64,000 nt of DNA from Pseudogulbenkiania subflava DSM 22618 (GCF_900177275.1 NZ_FXAG01000020.1:1-64000); one strand, 5' to 3'. Numbered from the stretch's first letter, positions 37,284 to 45,608 are shown. Notes: generated by a model not told the origin, from the sequence alone. A program made the numbers and translations.

Positions 37284-37427
37284 TCAGACGAACTCGACCG
37301 GCACGAAGTAGCTGCGACCGGTACGCGAGATCAGGACCTGCGGCTGCCCCTGTACGACCGAGCGGAAGGCGCGCGGCAGTCGGCGCCAGTCGAGGAACTT
37401 CATCTTGATTTGCTGGTTGTTGCTCAT
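37284..37427 (-). CDS. 47-residue small protein coupled to the UmuD-like gene
   Basis: Starts ATGAGCAACAAC at 37427, 12 bp after the stop of the UmuD-like gene, and its GAGGAGA ribosome-binding site overlaps that stop. The product is basic (MSNNQQIKMKFLDWRRLPRA ... FRSVVQGQPQVLISRTGRSY region, ending FVPVEFV). I do not recognise a family. The site and spacing make it a real gene co-translated with the autoprotease, in the place where umuC usually stands. Confidence 0.65.
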   Translation of the reverse strand: MSNNQQIKMKFLDWRRLPRAFRSVVQGQPQVLISRTGRSYFVPVEFV

Positions 37428-37439
37428 GGTGCATTCTCC

Positions 37440-38018
37440 TCAATCGACCTTGTGAATCACGTTGGTGACCACGCCCCAGATGAAGAACGAGGCCTCTTCC
37501 GGCACCTCTATCGGGGCAAAATCCGGATTTTCCGGCAGCAGGCGCAGGCCCGTCGCCGTTTTCTCCAGCCGTTTTACCGTCAGCTCGCCATTGATCACCG
37601 CTACCACCACTTTGCCGTGACGAGCTTCCAGCGATTTATCGACTACCAGCATGTCTCCGTCGTGGATGCCGGCATTGATCATCGAGTCGCCCTTGACCGT
37701 GACCAGGAAACTGGAGGCGGGGCGTCTGACCAGGTGGGTGTTCAGGTCGACATCGGCCTCTTTCAGGTCGTCGGCAGCGACGGGGGCGCCGGCAGGAACA
37801 CGGCTGGCAAACAGGGGCAACGACACGTCGGACAACTCGCTGGTGAGCGAGCGGAATTCGTCCACGTGCAGTTCACGCACCGCCCGTATGGCGCGATACT
37901 CTTGCAGCCAGGCTTCCAGCACCGGCTTGAGCGGTTCCGGTACGCGCATGGCGACCGTCTTGTCCCCGCCAAAGGCGGACTTCCTGCCGGCGCCTTGGCG
38001 CTTGCCTCCCTGGGTCAT
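37440..38018 (-). CDS. UmuD/LexA-like S24 autoprotease with N-terminal DNA-binding-like segment
   Basis: 192 residues. The C-terminal S24 domain has the catalytic Ser in KGDSMINAGIHDGD (Ser112) and the Lys in GELTVKRL (Lys149), as in UmuD and LexA; Ala76-Gly77 in VPAGAP is a plausible self-cleavage site. The N-terminus (GKRQGAGRKSAFGG, then KTVAMRVPEPLKPVLEAWL) looks like a ribbon-helix-helix segment rather than the LexA winged helix. No umuC follows; a 47-residue gene does. A palindromic operator lies 28 bp upstream, suggesting an autoregulated, damage-cleavable repressor. The longer open frame to 38399 is rejected, as it would cross the operator. Confidence 0.82.
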   Translation of the reverse strand: MTQGGKRQGAGRKSAFGGDKTVAMRVPEPLKPVLEAWLQEYRAIRAVRELHVDEFRSLTSELSDVSLPLFASRVPAGAPVAADDLKEADVDLNTHLVRRPASSFLVTVKGDSMINAGIHDGDMLVVDKSLEARHGKVVVAVINGELTVKRLEKTATGLRLLPENPDFAPIEVPEEASFFIWGVVTNVIHKVD

Positions 38019-38045
38019 GCTGCGTGCTCTGTGTCCTGACGATGA

Positions 38046-38067
38046 TTTGATTCTGTACAAAATCAAA
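38046..38067. promoter_or_regulatory. 22-bp palindromic operator upstream of the S24 gene
   Basis: TTTGATT and AATCAAA flank an 8-bp centre CTGTACAA, itself a near-palindrome (TGTACA). Only one base pair breaks the symmetry. It starts 28 bp before the S24 start codon in the 328-bp gap to dbpA. The position fits self-repression. It is not the CTGT-N8-ACAG LexA box. Confidence 0.65.
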
Positions 38068-38196
38068 CGAACTGGCAACCTGAATTTGCCGTCGAGCATG
38101 GAAGCGATGGCGGCAATACAACAGGAGGGACGAGTCTGTACCCGGCTCAGGTGTTGGACGGAATGAGGGGCGGTGCCGGAAATGAATTTCTCGCCA

Positions 38197-38208
38197 AGGT
38201 TGGCCGAA
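38197..38208 (+). repeat. AGGTTGGCCGAA motif copy, between S24 gene and dbpA
   Basis: Intergenic copy of a 12-mer found nine times in the window: also in genes at 32863, 47687, 53531 (reverse), 60953 and 63192. The local context is AAGGTTGGCCGAAGC. Role unknown. Confidence 0.7.
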
Positions 38209-38346
38209 GCGGTCGTTCCAGGTTTGTCAGTCTGTTGTGCCAGCGTTTGCCAGCGGCTTGCGCGCTGGCATCGATGCTGCATGCCGCTGGTCGGCGACGG
38301 CGTAGCCTGATAGACTGTCCGCCTTTTGCTAACGCGCCAAGTCATT

Positions 38347-39729
38347 GTGAACAAAACGGATTTTTCCTCGCTTCCCCTGTCGCCCGCCCTGGTCGACAAC
38401 CTGGCCAGCCTCGGCTACAGCCGCATGACCCCGATCCAGGCACAGAGCCTCCCTGTCATCCTCAACCGCCAGGACCTGATCGCCCAAGCCAAGACCGGTA
38501 GCGGCAAGACGGCGGCCTTCGGCTTGGGATTGCTCGACAAGATCAATCCGCGCTGGTTTGCCGTGCAGGCGCTGGTGTTGTGCCCGACGCGCGAGCTGGC
38601 CGATCAGGTGGCCAAGGAAATCCGCCGGCTGGCCCGTTGTATCGATAACATCAAGGTGGTGACGCTGTGCGGCGGCACGCCGATGGGGCCGCAGATCGGC
38701 TCGCTGGAGCACGGCGCGCACGTGGTGGTGGGGACGCCGGGCCGGCTGCATGATCACCTGAGCCGCAACACGCTGGATCTGTCCACCGTCGAAACCTTGG
38801 TGCTGGACGAGGCCGACCGCATGGTGGACATGGGCTTCTACGAGGAGATTGTCGGCATCGTCGCCGCTTGTCCGCGCAAGCGCCAGACGCTGCTGTTCTC
38901 CGCCACTTATCCGGACAATATTCGCAAGCAGAGCGCCCGTTTCCTGAAGAACCCGGTCGAGGTCAAGGTGGAGTCGCTGCACGATGCGGGCCACATCGAG
39001 CAGCACTTTTACAAGATTCAGCCGGAACGGCGCGTGGCGACGGTGGCGGCGTTGCTCGACCATTTCCGCCCGGTCTCGACCATCGCCTTCTGCAATACCA
39101 AGCAGCAGGTGCGTGAGTTGGCGAATGAGTTGCAGCAGCAGGGCTTCTCGGCGCTGGCGTTGTACGGCGAGCTGGAGCAGCGCGAGCGCGACGAAATCCT
39201 GGTGCAGTTTGCCAACCGCAGCTGTTCGGTGCTCGTAGCCACCGATGTGGCGGCGCGCGGCCTCGACATCAGCACGTTGGAAGCAGTCATCAACGTCGAC
39301 CTGTCGCACGATCCGGAAATCCACATTCACCGCATCGGCCGTACTGGGCGTGGTGGCGAGAAGGGGCTGGCGCTGAGTCTGGTCGGCCCGAACGACAGTA
39401 AGCGACTGGCGCTGATCGAGGACTACCAGCAGGCCAAGCCGAACTGGGCCGATCCGGCCGAGCTGACGAGCAGTGGTGGCCCGCTGGTACCGCCGATGGT
39501 GACGCTGTGCATTGCGGCTGGCCGCAAGGACAAGGTGCGCCCGGGCGACATCCTTGGTGCGCTCACCGGTGAGGCAGGCATTGCCGGTCAGCAGGTGGGC
39601 AAGATATCGGTGTTCGAATTTGCCAGCTACGTGGCGCTGGATCGCCATATCGCTCAGCAGGCCTTCAGCCGCCTGGCCGAGGGGCGGATCAAGGGGCGCA
39701 GCTTCAAGATGCGCTTCGTCGGTGCTTAA
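38347..39729 (+). CDS. dbpA: ATP-dependent RNA helicase DbpA
   Basis: DEAD-box helicase acting on 23S rRNA hairpin 92 during large-subunit assembly. 460 residues from the GTG at 38347: Q motif (GYSRMTPIQAQ), AKTGSGKT, PTRELADQV, DEAD (VLDEADRM), SAT, and the C-terminal HRIGRTGR. The closing domain (RKDKVRPGDILGALTGEAGIAG) is the DbpA-specific RNA-binding domain. The GTG start is likely but has no clear ribosome-binding site; TTG at 38326 is an alternative. Confidence 0.93.
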   Translation: MNKTDFSSLPLSPALVDNLASLGYSRMTPIQAQSLPVILNRQDLIAQAKTGSGKTAAFGLGLLDKINPRWFAVQALVLCPTRELADQVAKEIRRLARCIDNIKVVTLCGGTPMGPQIGSLEHGAHVVVGTPGRLHDHLSRNTLDLSTVETLVLDEADRMVDMGFYEEIVGIVAACPRKRQTLLFSATYPDNIRKQSARFLKNPVEVKVESLHDAGHIEQHFYKIQPERRVATVAALLDHFRPVSTIAFCNTKQQVRELANELQQQGFSALALYGELEQRERDEILVQFANRSCSVLVATDVAARGLDISTLEAVINVDLSHDPEIHIHRIGRTGRGGEKGLALSLVGPNDSKRLALIEDYQQAKPNWADPAELTSSGGPLVPPMVTLCIAAGRKDKVRPGDILGALTGEAGIAGQQVGKISVFEFASYVALDRHIAQQAFSRLAEGRIKGRSFKMRFVGA

Positions 39730-39760
39730 GCTCGGACCAACCCTGGCGCATGAAAACCAA

Positions 39761-39781
39761 AGCGGCCCTCGACGGGCCGCT
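39761..39781 (+). terminator. dbpA terminator stem-loop, left duplicate
   Basis: AGCGGCCCTCGACGGGCCGCT is a complete stem-loop but is followed by CAGGCTG rather than a T-run. The identical 21 bases recur at 39924-39944 with the T-run. The 142-bp repeat element sits between the two copies. Confidence 0.8.
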
Positions 39782-39923
39782 CAGGCTGCTGACAACGTGC
39801 CTTATTTAGATGCTGCCGGACCCGGCAAAGCCGGGCCGCTCCTGATAAGAGATTGAATCCGCAGCCTTCCTGTTTACACGACAAGCCCCTTCCGCTTCGC
39901 AAAAGGGGCTTGTCAATAATCCC
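39782..39923 (+). repeat. 142-bp terminator-associated repeat element, copy A
   Basis: Begins CAGGCTGCTGACAA and ends TTGTCAATAATCCC. Copy B (45466-45607, inverted) matches at about 129 of 142 positions by my alignment, without gaps. It contains two hairpins: CCCGGC-AAA-GCCGGG, and ACAAGCCCCTT / AAGGGGCTTGT near one end. No open frame of note. It is flanked by direct duplicates of the dbpA terminator stem-loop. Its ends share only TGACAA in inverted orientation, so terminal inverted repeats are weak. Confidence 0.85.
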
Positions 39924-39950
39924 AGCGGCCCTCGACGGGCCGCTTTTTTG
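39924..39950 (+). terminator. dbpA terminator stem-loop, right duplicate with T-run
   Basis: The same 21-bp stem-loop as at 39761, here followed by TTTTTTG-type T-run, so this is the functional end of the original dbpA terminator, displaced by the inserted 142-bp element. Confidence 0.85.
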
Positions 39951-39967
39951 CGTCATCAGCGATGCCC

Positions 39968-40168
39968 TCAGTGGGCATGGGTATGATCGTGGCGGTGTTT
40001 CCAGTTGTCGAACAGCCAGGATATCCCCTGGATCACCCCGACCACGGCGAGCGCCGCCAAGAGGGCCAATGGAATCCACGGTGCGGAAACGAACAGCACT
40101 ACAGCCATAATGATGCTGATCATCATTAGGCCGGTGTACCAGCCGCCCTGTTTGCCTTGCGATTTCAT
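39968..40168 (-). CDS. Small membrane protein with His-rich tail
   Basis: 66 residues from the ATG at 40168 (GGGAG 8 bp upstream). Two hydrophobic helices (GLMMISIIMAVVLFVSA and IPLALLAALAVVGVIQGI) and a C-terminal tail HRHDHTHAH, which could bind metal. No family recognised. It converges on dbpA with the repeat element between them. Confidence 0.65.
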   Translation of the reverse strand: MKSQGKQGGWYTGLMMISIIMAVVLFVSAPWIPLALLAALAVVGVIQGISWLFDNWKHRHDHTHAH

Positions 40169-40280
40169 CTCGGTACTCCCCACCTCCAACCAGCACGTGC
40201 CTGTCACATTCAGTTTAGTTCATGGCGTCGGTGATGGCAGGGGAGGGTGGGTTGTCGAGGCGCGGCAGGGCTTGGTGGGG

Positions 40281-41075
40281 TCAGGGATCGGGCTGCCAGT
40301 TGGCGTAGCGTTGTTCGATCTTGGCGGTGGTGCCGTCGCTGATCATGCTGGCCAAGGCCTGGCGCAAGCTGGTGATGGTGGCGTCCGGTGTCGCCAGGCT
40401 GCAGGCCAGGCCGCCGGTAACGCGGAAGAAGGTGTGTACCGGCACCACTTGCTTGGTCAGGCCGGCCTTGCGCAGAAGATCCGCGGCGACCAGGCGGTTG
40501 GCGGCCCACAGGTCGATACGCTGGGCGACCAGCTTGCGCGGATTGGCGCTTTCCTCGATGGCGGTATCGACGATAAAGCCGCGTTCTTTCAGATAGCTGT
40601 CACGGATGTCGCCGTTGTAGGTGCCGATGACGTAGCGTCGTGCGTCTTCGAGGTTGTCGATGTCGAATTTCCGGCTGGCCAGGCCAAATAGCGTCCAGTC
40701 GGCGTAGGTTGTCGGTTCGACCCACTTGAATAGCTTGTCGCGGTCCGGCGTGTGAGCCGTATTGAACACGCAGTAATTGGCCTGGGTCTGCGCCAACGAG
40801 TAGGCCCGCAGCCAGGGAAGCACCACGATGCGATAGTCGATATGGGTGCGGGCCATCATTTCGCGCACCTTGTCGGTAACGACTCCGGCGAGCTGCCCGT
40901 TGACCATCATCTGATTTGGCGGATACGACTCGGTGGTCAGCGTCAGGGGCGGTAGCGCTTCAGCCCTCAGCATGGGCGATAAAAGAAGTGAGGCCGCCAG
41001 TGCGATGGCTGCTCCCCAGCGCCCGACATGGCCGGCAGGGCCAATCCATTTGCCTATTGTCAGCCGTTGAGTCAT
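40281..41075 (-). CDS. Periplasmic family-3 solute-binding protein
   Basis: 264 residues: a signal peptide (AAIALAASLLLSPMLRAEA), then a type-3 amino-acid-binding-protein fold (LTLTTESYPPNQMMVNGQLAGVVTDKV region, YVIGTYNGDIRD, DLWAANRL). No ABC permease or ATPase is adjacent, so it may be a sensor-like or orphan binding protein; such stand-alone proteins are common in Chromobacterium-like genomes. The start at 41075 is the first that yields a good signal peptide; its ribosome-binding site is weak. Confidence 0.82.
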   Translation of the reverse strand: MTQRLTIGKWIGPAGHVGRWGAAIALAASLLLSPMLRAEALPPLTLTTESYPPNQMMVNGQLAGVVTDKVREMMARTHIDYRIVVLPWLRAYSLAQTQANYCVFNTAHTPDRDKLFKWVEPTTYADWTLFGLASRKFDIDNLEDARRYVIGTYNGDIRDSYLKERGFIVDTAIEESANPRKLVAQRIDLWAANRLVAADLLRKAGLTKQVVPVHTFFRVTGGLACSLATPDATITSLRQALASMISDGTTAKIEQRYANWQPDP

Positions 41076-41461
41076 GTTTTCGTCATTGTGGTTGTGTGCT
41101 TCAGTCCGCAAAGGGTAAACAGGCTTGTCCCCGCACGCAACCCGATTCCTGCATTTCCATGCTAAGGAGAGGGGCTTTAGGGCGCGGCGCCTGCACGGCT
41201 TCGGTGCGGGTATCGATCTTCCTAGTGAGTGATGTTCCGTTTCGGGCATCGTTTCCTGGGCGTATTTGGGGCGGGCCTGGATGGTAGCCGTGCCGGGATG
41301 GCAGGCCGGCGGTGGCGGCGTTGAGGGCATCGCGTGCGCCGCCTTCGGGGGAGACTTTGCCCCTGTCATTTTTTGATGGGGAAAACTATCATCAAATCAA
41401 CATGATGCCGGGCGAACCAAGGGTGCCCTTTCTACAGAATTCGCCGCTTGGCAGAAAGCAT
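41076..41461. other. Divergent gap between binding-protein gene and hypothetical gene
   Basis: 386 bp without a convincing gene. A dyad TTTGATG ... CATCAAA at 41371-41396 lies about 65-90 bp before the rightward gene and may be part of its promoter. Nothing else stands out. Confidence 0.4.
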
Positions 41462-41818
41462 ATGAACGCCATGAATAGCCGTCCTTTTGCCTTCGTGCGC
41501 ACGCCGCTCCCTCCCGAGCAGCTCAAATTGCAGGTCGAGGCCATGCGCTGGCTGCTGGATTTGCCTGCCCCGGTACGCCCATTGAAGCTGTCGCGGCAGT
41601 ATGCCCGTATCGTCAATCGACTAACCCAGCTGTGGCCCGAGGAGAGTTCATGCCGCCGCTATCTGGACAGCTTGATGCTGGATGAGCGTGGCGGACGACA
41701 GGGGTTTCCGCTGGAAATCGTCATGGAACTGGGCAACCTGCTCAATTATTACGATGAACTGCATCCGGTGAGGTCGGCTCCAGTTTGGGAGTGGGGCGGC
41801 AATACGCTCGGCTATTGA
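41462..41818 (+). CDS. Conserved-looking hypothetical protein
   Basis: 118 residues from ATG 41462 (or 112 from ATG 41474 if the second in-frame Met is used after a short gap). Soluble, no signal peptide. It contains PPEQLKLQVEAMRWLLDLP, then SRQYARIVNRLTQLWPEES and a Tyr-rich LLNYYDELHP. The composition looks like a real helical protein, but I do not recognise it. Upstream in-frame Met codons exist to 41312; they lack a ribosome-binding site. It converges on phaC. Confidence 0.6.
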   Translation: MNAMNSRPFAFVRTPLPPEQLKLQVEAMRWLLDLPAPVRPLKLSRQYARIVNRLTQLWPEESSCRRYLDSLMLDERGGRQGFPLEIVMELGNLLNYYDELHPVRSAPVWEWGGNTLGY

Positions 41819-41875
41819 GGCCTTTGTCTTTGGCCGCATGTCATGATTCGTTGCCGGCGACTGGCAGGCAGCGGC

Positions 41876-43789
41876 TCAGCGTTGCAGTACGTAGCTGCCG
41901 GGGGCGTTGCCCAGTGGTGGGTAGCCTTGCTCGGCGGCGCCCATCGGGGGCGGCTCCCTGAGGCCGTCGGAGTGGCTTCGCAGCCACTCCGACCAGGCCG
42001 GCCACCATGAGCCTTCGTGAGGGGTGGTGGAGGCAAACCAGGTTTCCGGGTCGATGTAGGGGTGGTCGCTGGTGCGGTGAGAGAGCCGGTAATGCCTGCC
42101 GTCGTGGCCGGGTTCGCTGACAATGCCGGCGTTGTGGCCGCCGCTGGTGAGCAGGAAGCTGACTTCGGTATCGGCGATGAGGTGAATTTTATATACCGAC
42201 CGCCAGGGCGCGACGTGGTCGGTTTCCGTGGCCACGACGAACATCGGCACGCGGATGTCGCTCAGCACCACGGGGTGGCCGCCGATGCGGTAGCGGCCTT
42301 CGGCCAGGTCGTTGTTGAGGAAGAAACGGCGCAGGTACTCGCTGTGCATGCGGTAGGGCATGCGCGTGGCGTCGGCATTCCAGGCCATCATGTCGTTCAA
42401 CGGCTCGCGCCGTCCCATCAGATACTCATGCACCAGACGCGACCAGATCAGGTCGTTGGAACGCAATAGCTGAAAGGCGCCCGACATCTGCTTGGTGTCG
42501 AGGTAACCCTGGTCCCACATGATGTCTTCGAGGTAGCTCAACTGGCTGTGGTCGATGAACAGCATCAGTTCGCCGGCTTCGGTAAAGTCGGTCTGCGCCG
42601 CCAGCAGGGTGACCGAGGCCAGGATCGGATCGGCTTCGCGTGCCAGATAGGCCGCCGCGATCGACAGCAAGGTGCCGCCCAGGCAATAGCCGACGCTGTG
42701 GACCGGGGCGTTGGGGATGATGGCGCGGATGGCGTCGAGCGCATCCAGGACGCCCAGCCGCAGGTAGTCTTCCAGGCCGATGTCGCGGTCGTCGCTGTGC
42801 GGGTTGTGCCAGGAGATCATGAACACGGTGTGGCCCTGTCCGACCAGGTAGTTGACCAGCGAGTTACCGGGGGAGAGGTCGAGAATGTAGTACTTCATGA
42901 TCCAGGCCGGCACGATCAGGACCGGCTCGGCATGGACCTGCCCGGTTTGCGGGGTGTACTGGATCAGTTCGATCAGCCGGTTTCGGTAGACCACCTGGCC
43001 GGGCGTGATGGCGACTTCATGCCCCGGGCGGTAGGCTTCGGCCCCCAGAGGGGGCTTGCCACCGATGGCGCGCTCCCAGTCGGCCTGGAAGTGGCGCAGG
43101 CCGCGTAGCAGGTTCTGTCCCTGTTCCTGCAGGGTGGATTGCAGTACCTCTGGGTTGGTGGCGACGAAATTGATCGGCGACATCATGTCGAGCAACTGGC
43201 GTGCGGTGAAGGACACGACCTGCTCATGGTGACGCGAGACGCCGCTAATGCCGGTGGTGGCGTTGTGCCACCATTGCTGGTTGAGCAGGAAGGCCTGAGA
43301 AATCAGGTTGAACGGCCAGTTGTGCCAGGCGGGGCTGCTGAAGCGGCGGTCCTGCGGCAGCGGTTGGATGCAGGCCGGGCAGCCGGCATTGGCGTGCGCC
43401 CTGACGGCGTAATTGCCGAGCCGGATCGACTTGCGTACGCCCTTTTCCACGAGCTGCTGCCACTTGCCCGGCGAGACGGCAAGGTGCACCGCCCAGTCGA
43501 AATAAGCCAGGGCCAGGCTGGCCGGCGATATGCCGAGGGTGGCTCGGCCCAGGTTGGCGCGCAGCAGCCGGTCGAGGCTGGTGGGGCCGTCGTCGGCGTC
43601 ACTGGAGCCGGGTTCGGATACGGACGGGGGTGTGGGCGGTTCGCCATCGAACAGGCCGGAGAGTCGAGCCCAGTGGCCGCTCCACTGGCGCAGTCCCTCG
43701 TACCAGCCGAGCACCGGCCAGGTGTTCAGCGGTGCGGTCGGGAAAGTGGGGGTAGTGGAGTGTGTCTGCGGGTCGGTTGCCTTGTTCAC
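41876..43789 (-). CDS. phaC: Class I poly(3-hydroxyalkanoate) synthase
   Basis: Polymerises 3-hydroxyacyl-CoA into PHA granules. 637 residues, slightly long for class I because of a Pro/Ser/Thr-rich N-terminal extension. The lipase-like box is GYCLGG with the catalytic Cys, the Asp lies in ATETDHVAPWRS and the His in TSGGHNAGIV; the PhaC N-terminal domain (FDWAVHLAVSPGKW) is complete. No phaA, phaB or phasin gene is adjacent. Substrates could come from the valine or fatty-acid pathways. Confidence 0.94.
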   Translation of the reverse strand: MNKATDPQTHSTTPTFPTAPLNTWPVLGWYEGLRQWSGHWARLSGLFDGEPPTPPSVSEPGSSDADDGPTSLDRLLRANLGRATLGISPASLALAYFDWAVHLAVSPGKWQQLVEKGVRKSIRLGNYAVRAHANAGCPACIQPLPQDRRFSSPAWHNWPFNLISQAFLLNQQWWHNATTGISGVSRHHEQVVSFTARQLLDMMSPINFVATNPEVLQSTLQEQGQNLLRGLRHFQADWERAIGGKPPLGAEAYRPGHEVAITPGQVVYRNRLIELIQYTPQTGQVHAEPVLIVPAWIMKYYILDLSPGNSLVNYLVGQGHTVFMISWHNPHSDDRDIGLEDYLRLGVLDALDAIRAIIPNAPVHSVGYCLGGTLLSIAAAYLAREADPILASVTLLAAQTDFTEAGELMLFIDHSQLSYLEDIMWDQGYLDTKQMSGAFQLLRSNDLIWSRLVHEYLMGRREPLNDMMAWNADATRMPYRMHSEYLRRFFLNNDLAEGRYRIGGHPVVLSDIRVPMFVVATETDHVAPWRSVYKIHLIADTEVSFLLTSGGHNAGIVSEPGHDGRHYRLSHRTSDHPYIDPETWFASTTPHEGSWWPAWSEWLRSHSDGLREPPPMGAAEQGYPPLGNAPGSYVLQR

Positions 43790-44030
43790 TGTCGATCACC
43801 TTTGCCGTTTCTTGTCATGATAACGGTTTGTGCCCGGCGCAGCAGGGAAGACGAAACGGCTATCCCTGGCGGTATGGGGTTCACTGTGCCATGCGGGGCG
43901 ACCCCAGACCTTGATGAAGGTTAAATCCGGATGTGTGGCGTGGTCTTTCCCCGGCGGCGTGCGAACGGGGCGGTCATTGTGCAAATCGCCGCGATGCCCT
44001 AGTCTCGCTGCCATTTGGGAGAAACGGCTT

Positions 44031-44285
44031 ATGTTGATGCTGCTGGCGGCGAGAATCGACCGCAACAATCAGATTCTGATCAATGCCCGGCTGGATGGTT
44101 ACCCGGCGCATTTTCACGTGGAGCCGGAGGCTGTCGACGCCTGGCTCCAGCTGCCGCCATTGGGGGTGGAGAATTCGTTGACTCTGCTGCAGGGCAACTG
44201 GAGCCGCTTTGCGGTGCCGCTGGAAAGGCTGGTGCGGCGCCACGGTAACGATTTTGTGGTGACGGCAGAGATGCTCAAGCCGTGA
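44031..44285 (+). CDS. Small hypothetical protein
   Basis: 84 residues from ATG 44031, with GGGAG 9 bp upstream. Soluble, with AARIDRNNQILINARLDGYP, FHVEPEAVDAWLQLPP and a basic LVRRHGNDFVV. I do not recognise the family. It converges on the DUF1003 gene 12 bp away, leaving no room for a terminator. Confidence 0.6.
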   Translation: MLMLLAARIDRNNQILINARLDGYPAHFHVEPEAVDAWLQLPPLGVENSLTLLQGNWSRFAVPLERLVRRHGNDFVVTAEMLKP

Positions 44286-44297
44286 GCGAGGGCTGAA

Positions 44298-44885
44298 TTA
44301 CACCGTCCCGTCCGGGTTTTTTCGGGTCTCCGGCGGCGGGGTGTCGTCCGGGTGGGACGGGAGGGTCCGTTGTTGGCGCTTGAGCTGGTCGAGGTCCGAC
44401 AGGATCTGCCAGGTCAGATGGTCGATGCGCTTGTGCAGGCCGTCGATCGATGCTTCGGACTTGAGGTTGACCTCGAAGTCGCGAATCATCGTCATGCGGT
44501 CGCGTGCGGCCTGACGGTTCTGCGACATCATGATGATTGGCGCCTGGATTGCGGCCAACATCGACAGGATCAGGTTGAGAAACACGTAGGGGTAGGGGTC
44601 GAAGGCCCGGGTGCCCAGAATGTCGGTGTTAAGGACGGTCCAGCCGACGAGCACGGCGGTGAAAATGCCGATGAAAGTCCAGGAACCGCCGAATTCGGCG
44701 ACACGGTCTGCCAGCCGCTCGCCGAGTGTGACGCCGTCGTCAGGCAGGCTGGTGTCGGTACGCGTGGCCTGCAGCCGTTTGGAAATGCGCATCAGGGCGT
44801 GGCGCTCGCGTTCGCCGAGGCCGCCTACGCCGGTGTGCAGCAAGTGTTCTGCCAGGTAGCGGATGTCGCGGTTGTCCTGTTGCAT
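44298..44885 (-). CDS. DUF1003 family membrane protein
   Basis: 195 residues from the ATG at 44885. The DUF1003 core is clear: LADRVAEFGGSWTFIGIF, two membrane helices, and PYVFLNLILSMLAAIQAPIIMMSQNRQ, then DFEVNLKSEASIDGLHKRID, a likely coiled coil. Function unknown; the family is widespread and predicted to sit in the inner membrane with the long tail in the cytoplasm. Confidence 0.88.
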   Translation of the reverse strand: MQQDNRDIRYLAEHLLHTGVGGLGERERHALMRISKRLQATRTDTSLPDDGVTLGERLADRVAEFGGSWTFIGIFTAVLVGWTVLNTDILGTRAFDPYPYVFLNLILSMLAAIQAPIIMMSQNRQAARDRMTMIRDFEVNLKSEASIDGLHKRIDHLTWQILSDLDQLKRQQRTLPSHPDDTPPPETRKNPDGTV

Positions 44886-45007
44886 GATGGAGTCCCCCGA
44901 GTTGATGGTGGGTGGGTTGGGACCGAGTGTGGTCGCACCCCTTTTATTGTGACGGCGCGATTGTGCCACAAGGTGACGGTGGAGCGTGTAAGCATTCGTA
45001 ATAGGGC

Positions 45008-45019
45008 TTCGGCCAACCT
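45008..45019 (-). repeat. AGGTTGGCCGAA motif copy, upstream of ppnP
   Basis: Intergenic reverse-strand copy in the context AAAGGTTGGCCGAAGC, between the DUF1003 and ppnP genes. Confidence 0.7.
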
Positions 45020-45108
45020 TTGAGAACGGCCGCCCTGCGGGGGAGTGTTCTCCTGTGACCGTGCGGGTTACACTTTTGCCCTTTCACCAGAACAAATAAG
45101 GACAGAGC

Positions 45109-45420
45109 ATGGAACAGTTCGATAACGTCAGCGTGGTCAAGAAGGCCAATGTTTACTTCGACGGTAAATGCGTCAGCCACAACATCGTCCTGGCCGATGG
45201 CACCAAGAAATCGGTGGGCGTCATTCTGCCGGCCAAGCTGACGTTCAACACGGGCGCACCGGAAATCATGGAAGTGCTGGCCGGCGAGTGCCGCGTCACC
45301 CTGAGTGGCGAGACCGAGTCGCGGACCTACAAGGGGGGCGAGTCGTTCAAGGTGCCCGGCAACAGCGCTTTCGATATCGAAGTGGTCGATACCCTGCACT
45401 ACGTTTGCCATTTCGGCTAA
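45109..45420 (+). CDS. ppnP: Pyrimidine/purine nucleoside phosphorylase (cupin)
   Basis: 103-residue single-domain cupin of the PpnP/YaiE (former DUF1255) family, which phosphorolyses several nucleosides. Family blocks are [40 protein letters not shown] and [13 protein letters not shown]. Full length. AAGGACAG precedes the ATG. Monocistronic; its terminator has been split by repeat copy B. Confidence 0.93.
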   Translation: MEQFDNVSVVKKANVYFDGKCVSHNIVLADGTKKSVGVILPAKLTFNTGAPEIMEVLAGECRVTLSGETESRTYKGGESFKVPGNSAFDIEVVDTLHYVCHFG

Positions 45421-45441
45421 TTTCGATAGCGGTACCCCAGC

Positions 45442-45465
45442 AAAAGGCGACTTCGGTCGCCTTTT
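45442..45465 (+). terminator. ppnP terminator stem-loop, left duplicate
   Basis: AAAAGGCGACTTCGGTCGCCTTTT, a stem with a TTCG tetraloop, ends in TTTT but is then interrupted by GCGATTATTG, the end of repeat copy B. The same 22 bases from AAGGCG onward recur at 45609-45630 with the full T-run. Confidence 0.85.
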
Positions 45466-45607
45466 GCGATTATTGACAAGCCCCTTTTGCGCAGCGGAAG
45501 GGGCTTGTCGTGTAAACAGGAAGGCTGCGGATTCAATAACGGATCAGGAGAGGCCCGGCTTTGCCGGGTCCGGTAGGGTCTGAACAAGGCACTTTGTCAG
45601 CAGCCTG
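45466..45607 (-). repeat. 142-bp terminator-associated repeat element, copy B
   Basis: Inverted relative to copy A (39782-39923), same length, about 91% identical with 13 mismatches counted by eye. Both hairpins are conserved: CCCGGC-AAA-GCCGGG, and ACAAGCCCCTT / AAGGGGCTTGT. It is enclosed by direct duplicates of the ppnP terminator. A single extra G (45608) lies between element and right duplicate. Confidence 0.85.
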
Positions 45608-45608
45608 G

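Noticed and set aside
38019-38399. N-terminal extension of the UmuD-like protein to 38399
   Set aside because: Would cross the palindromic operator and into dbpA; the extension has no protein-like character.
39782-39923. Group IIC intron as the explanation for the terminator-associated element
   Set aside because: It is only 142 bp, has no reverse transcriptase or domain V hairpin that I can see, and such introns do not duplicate their target.
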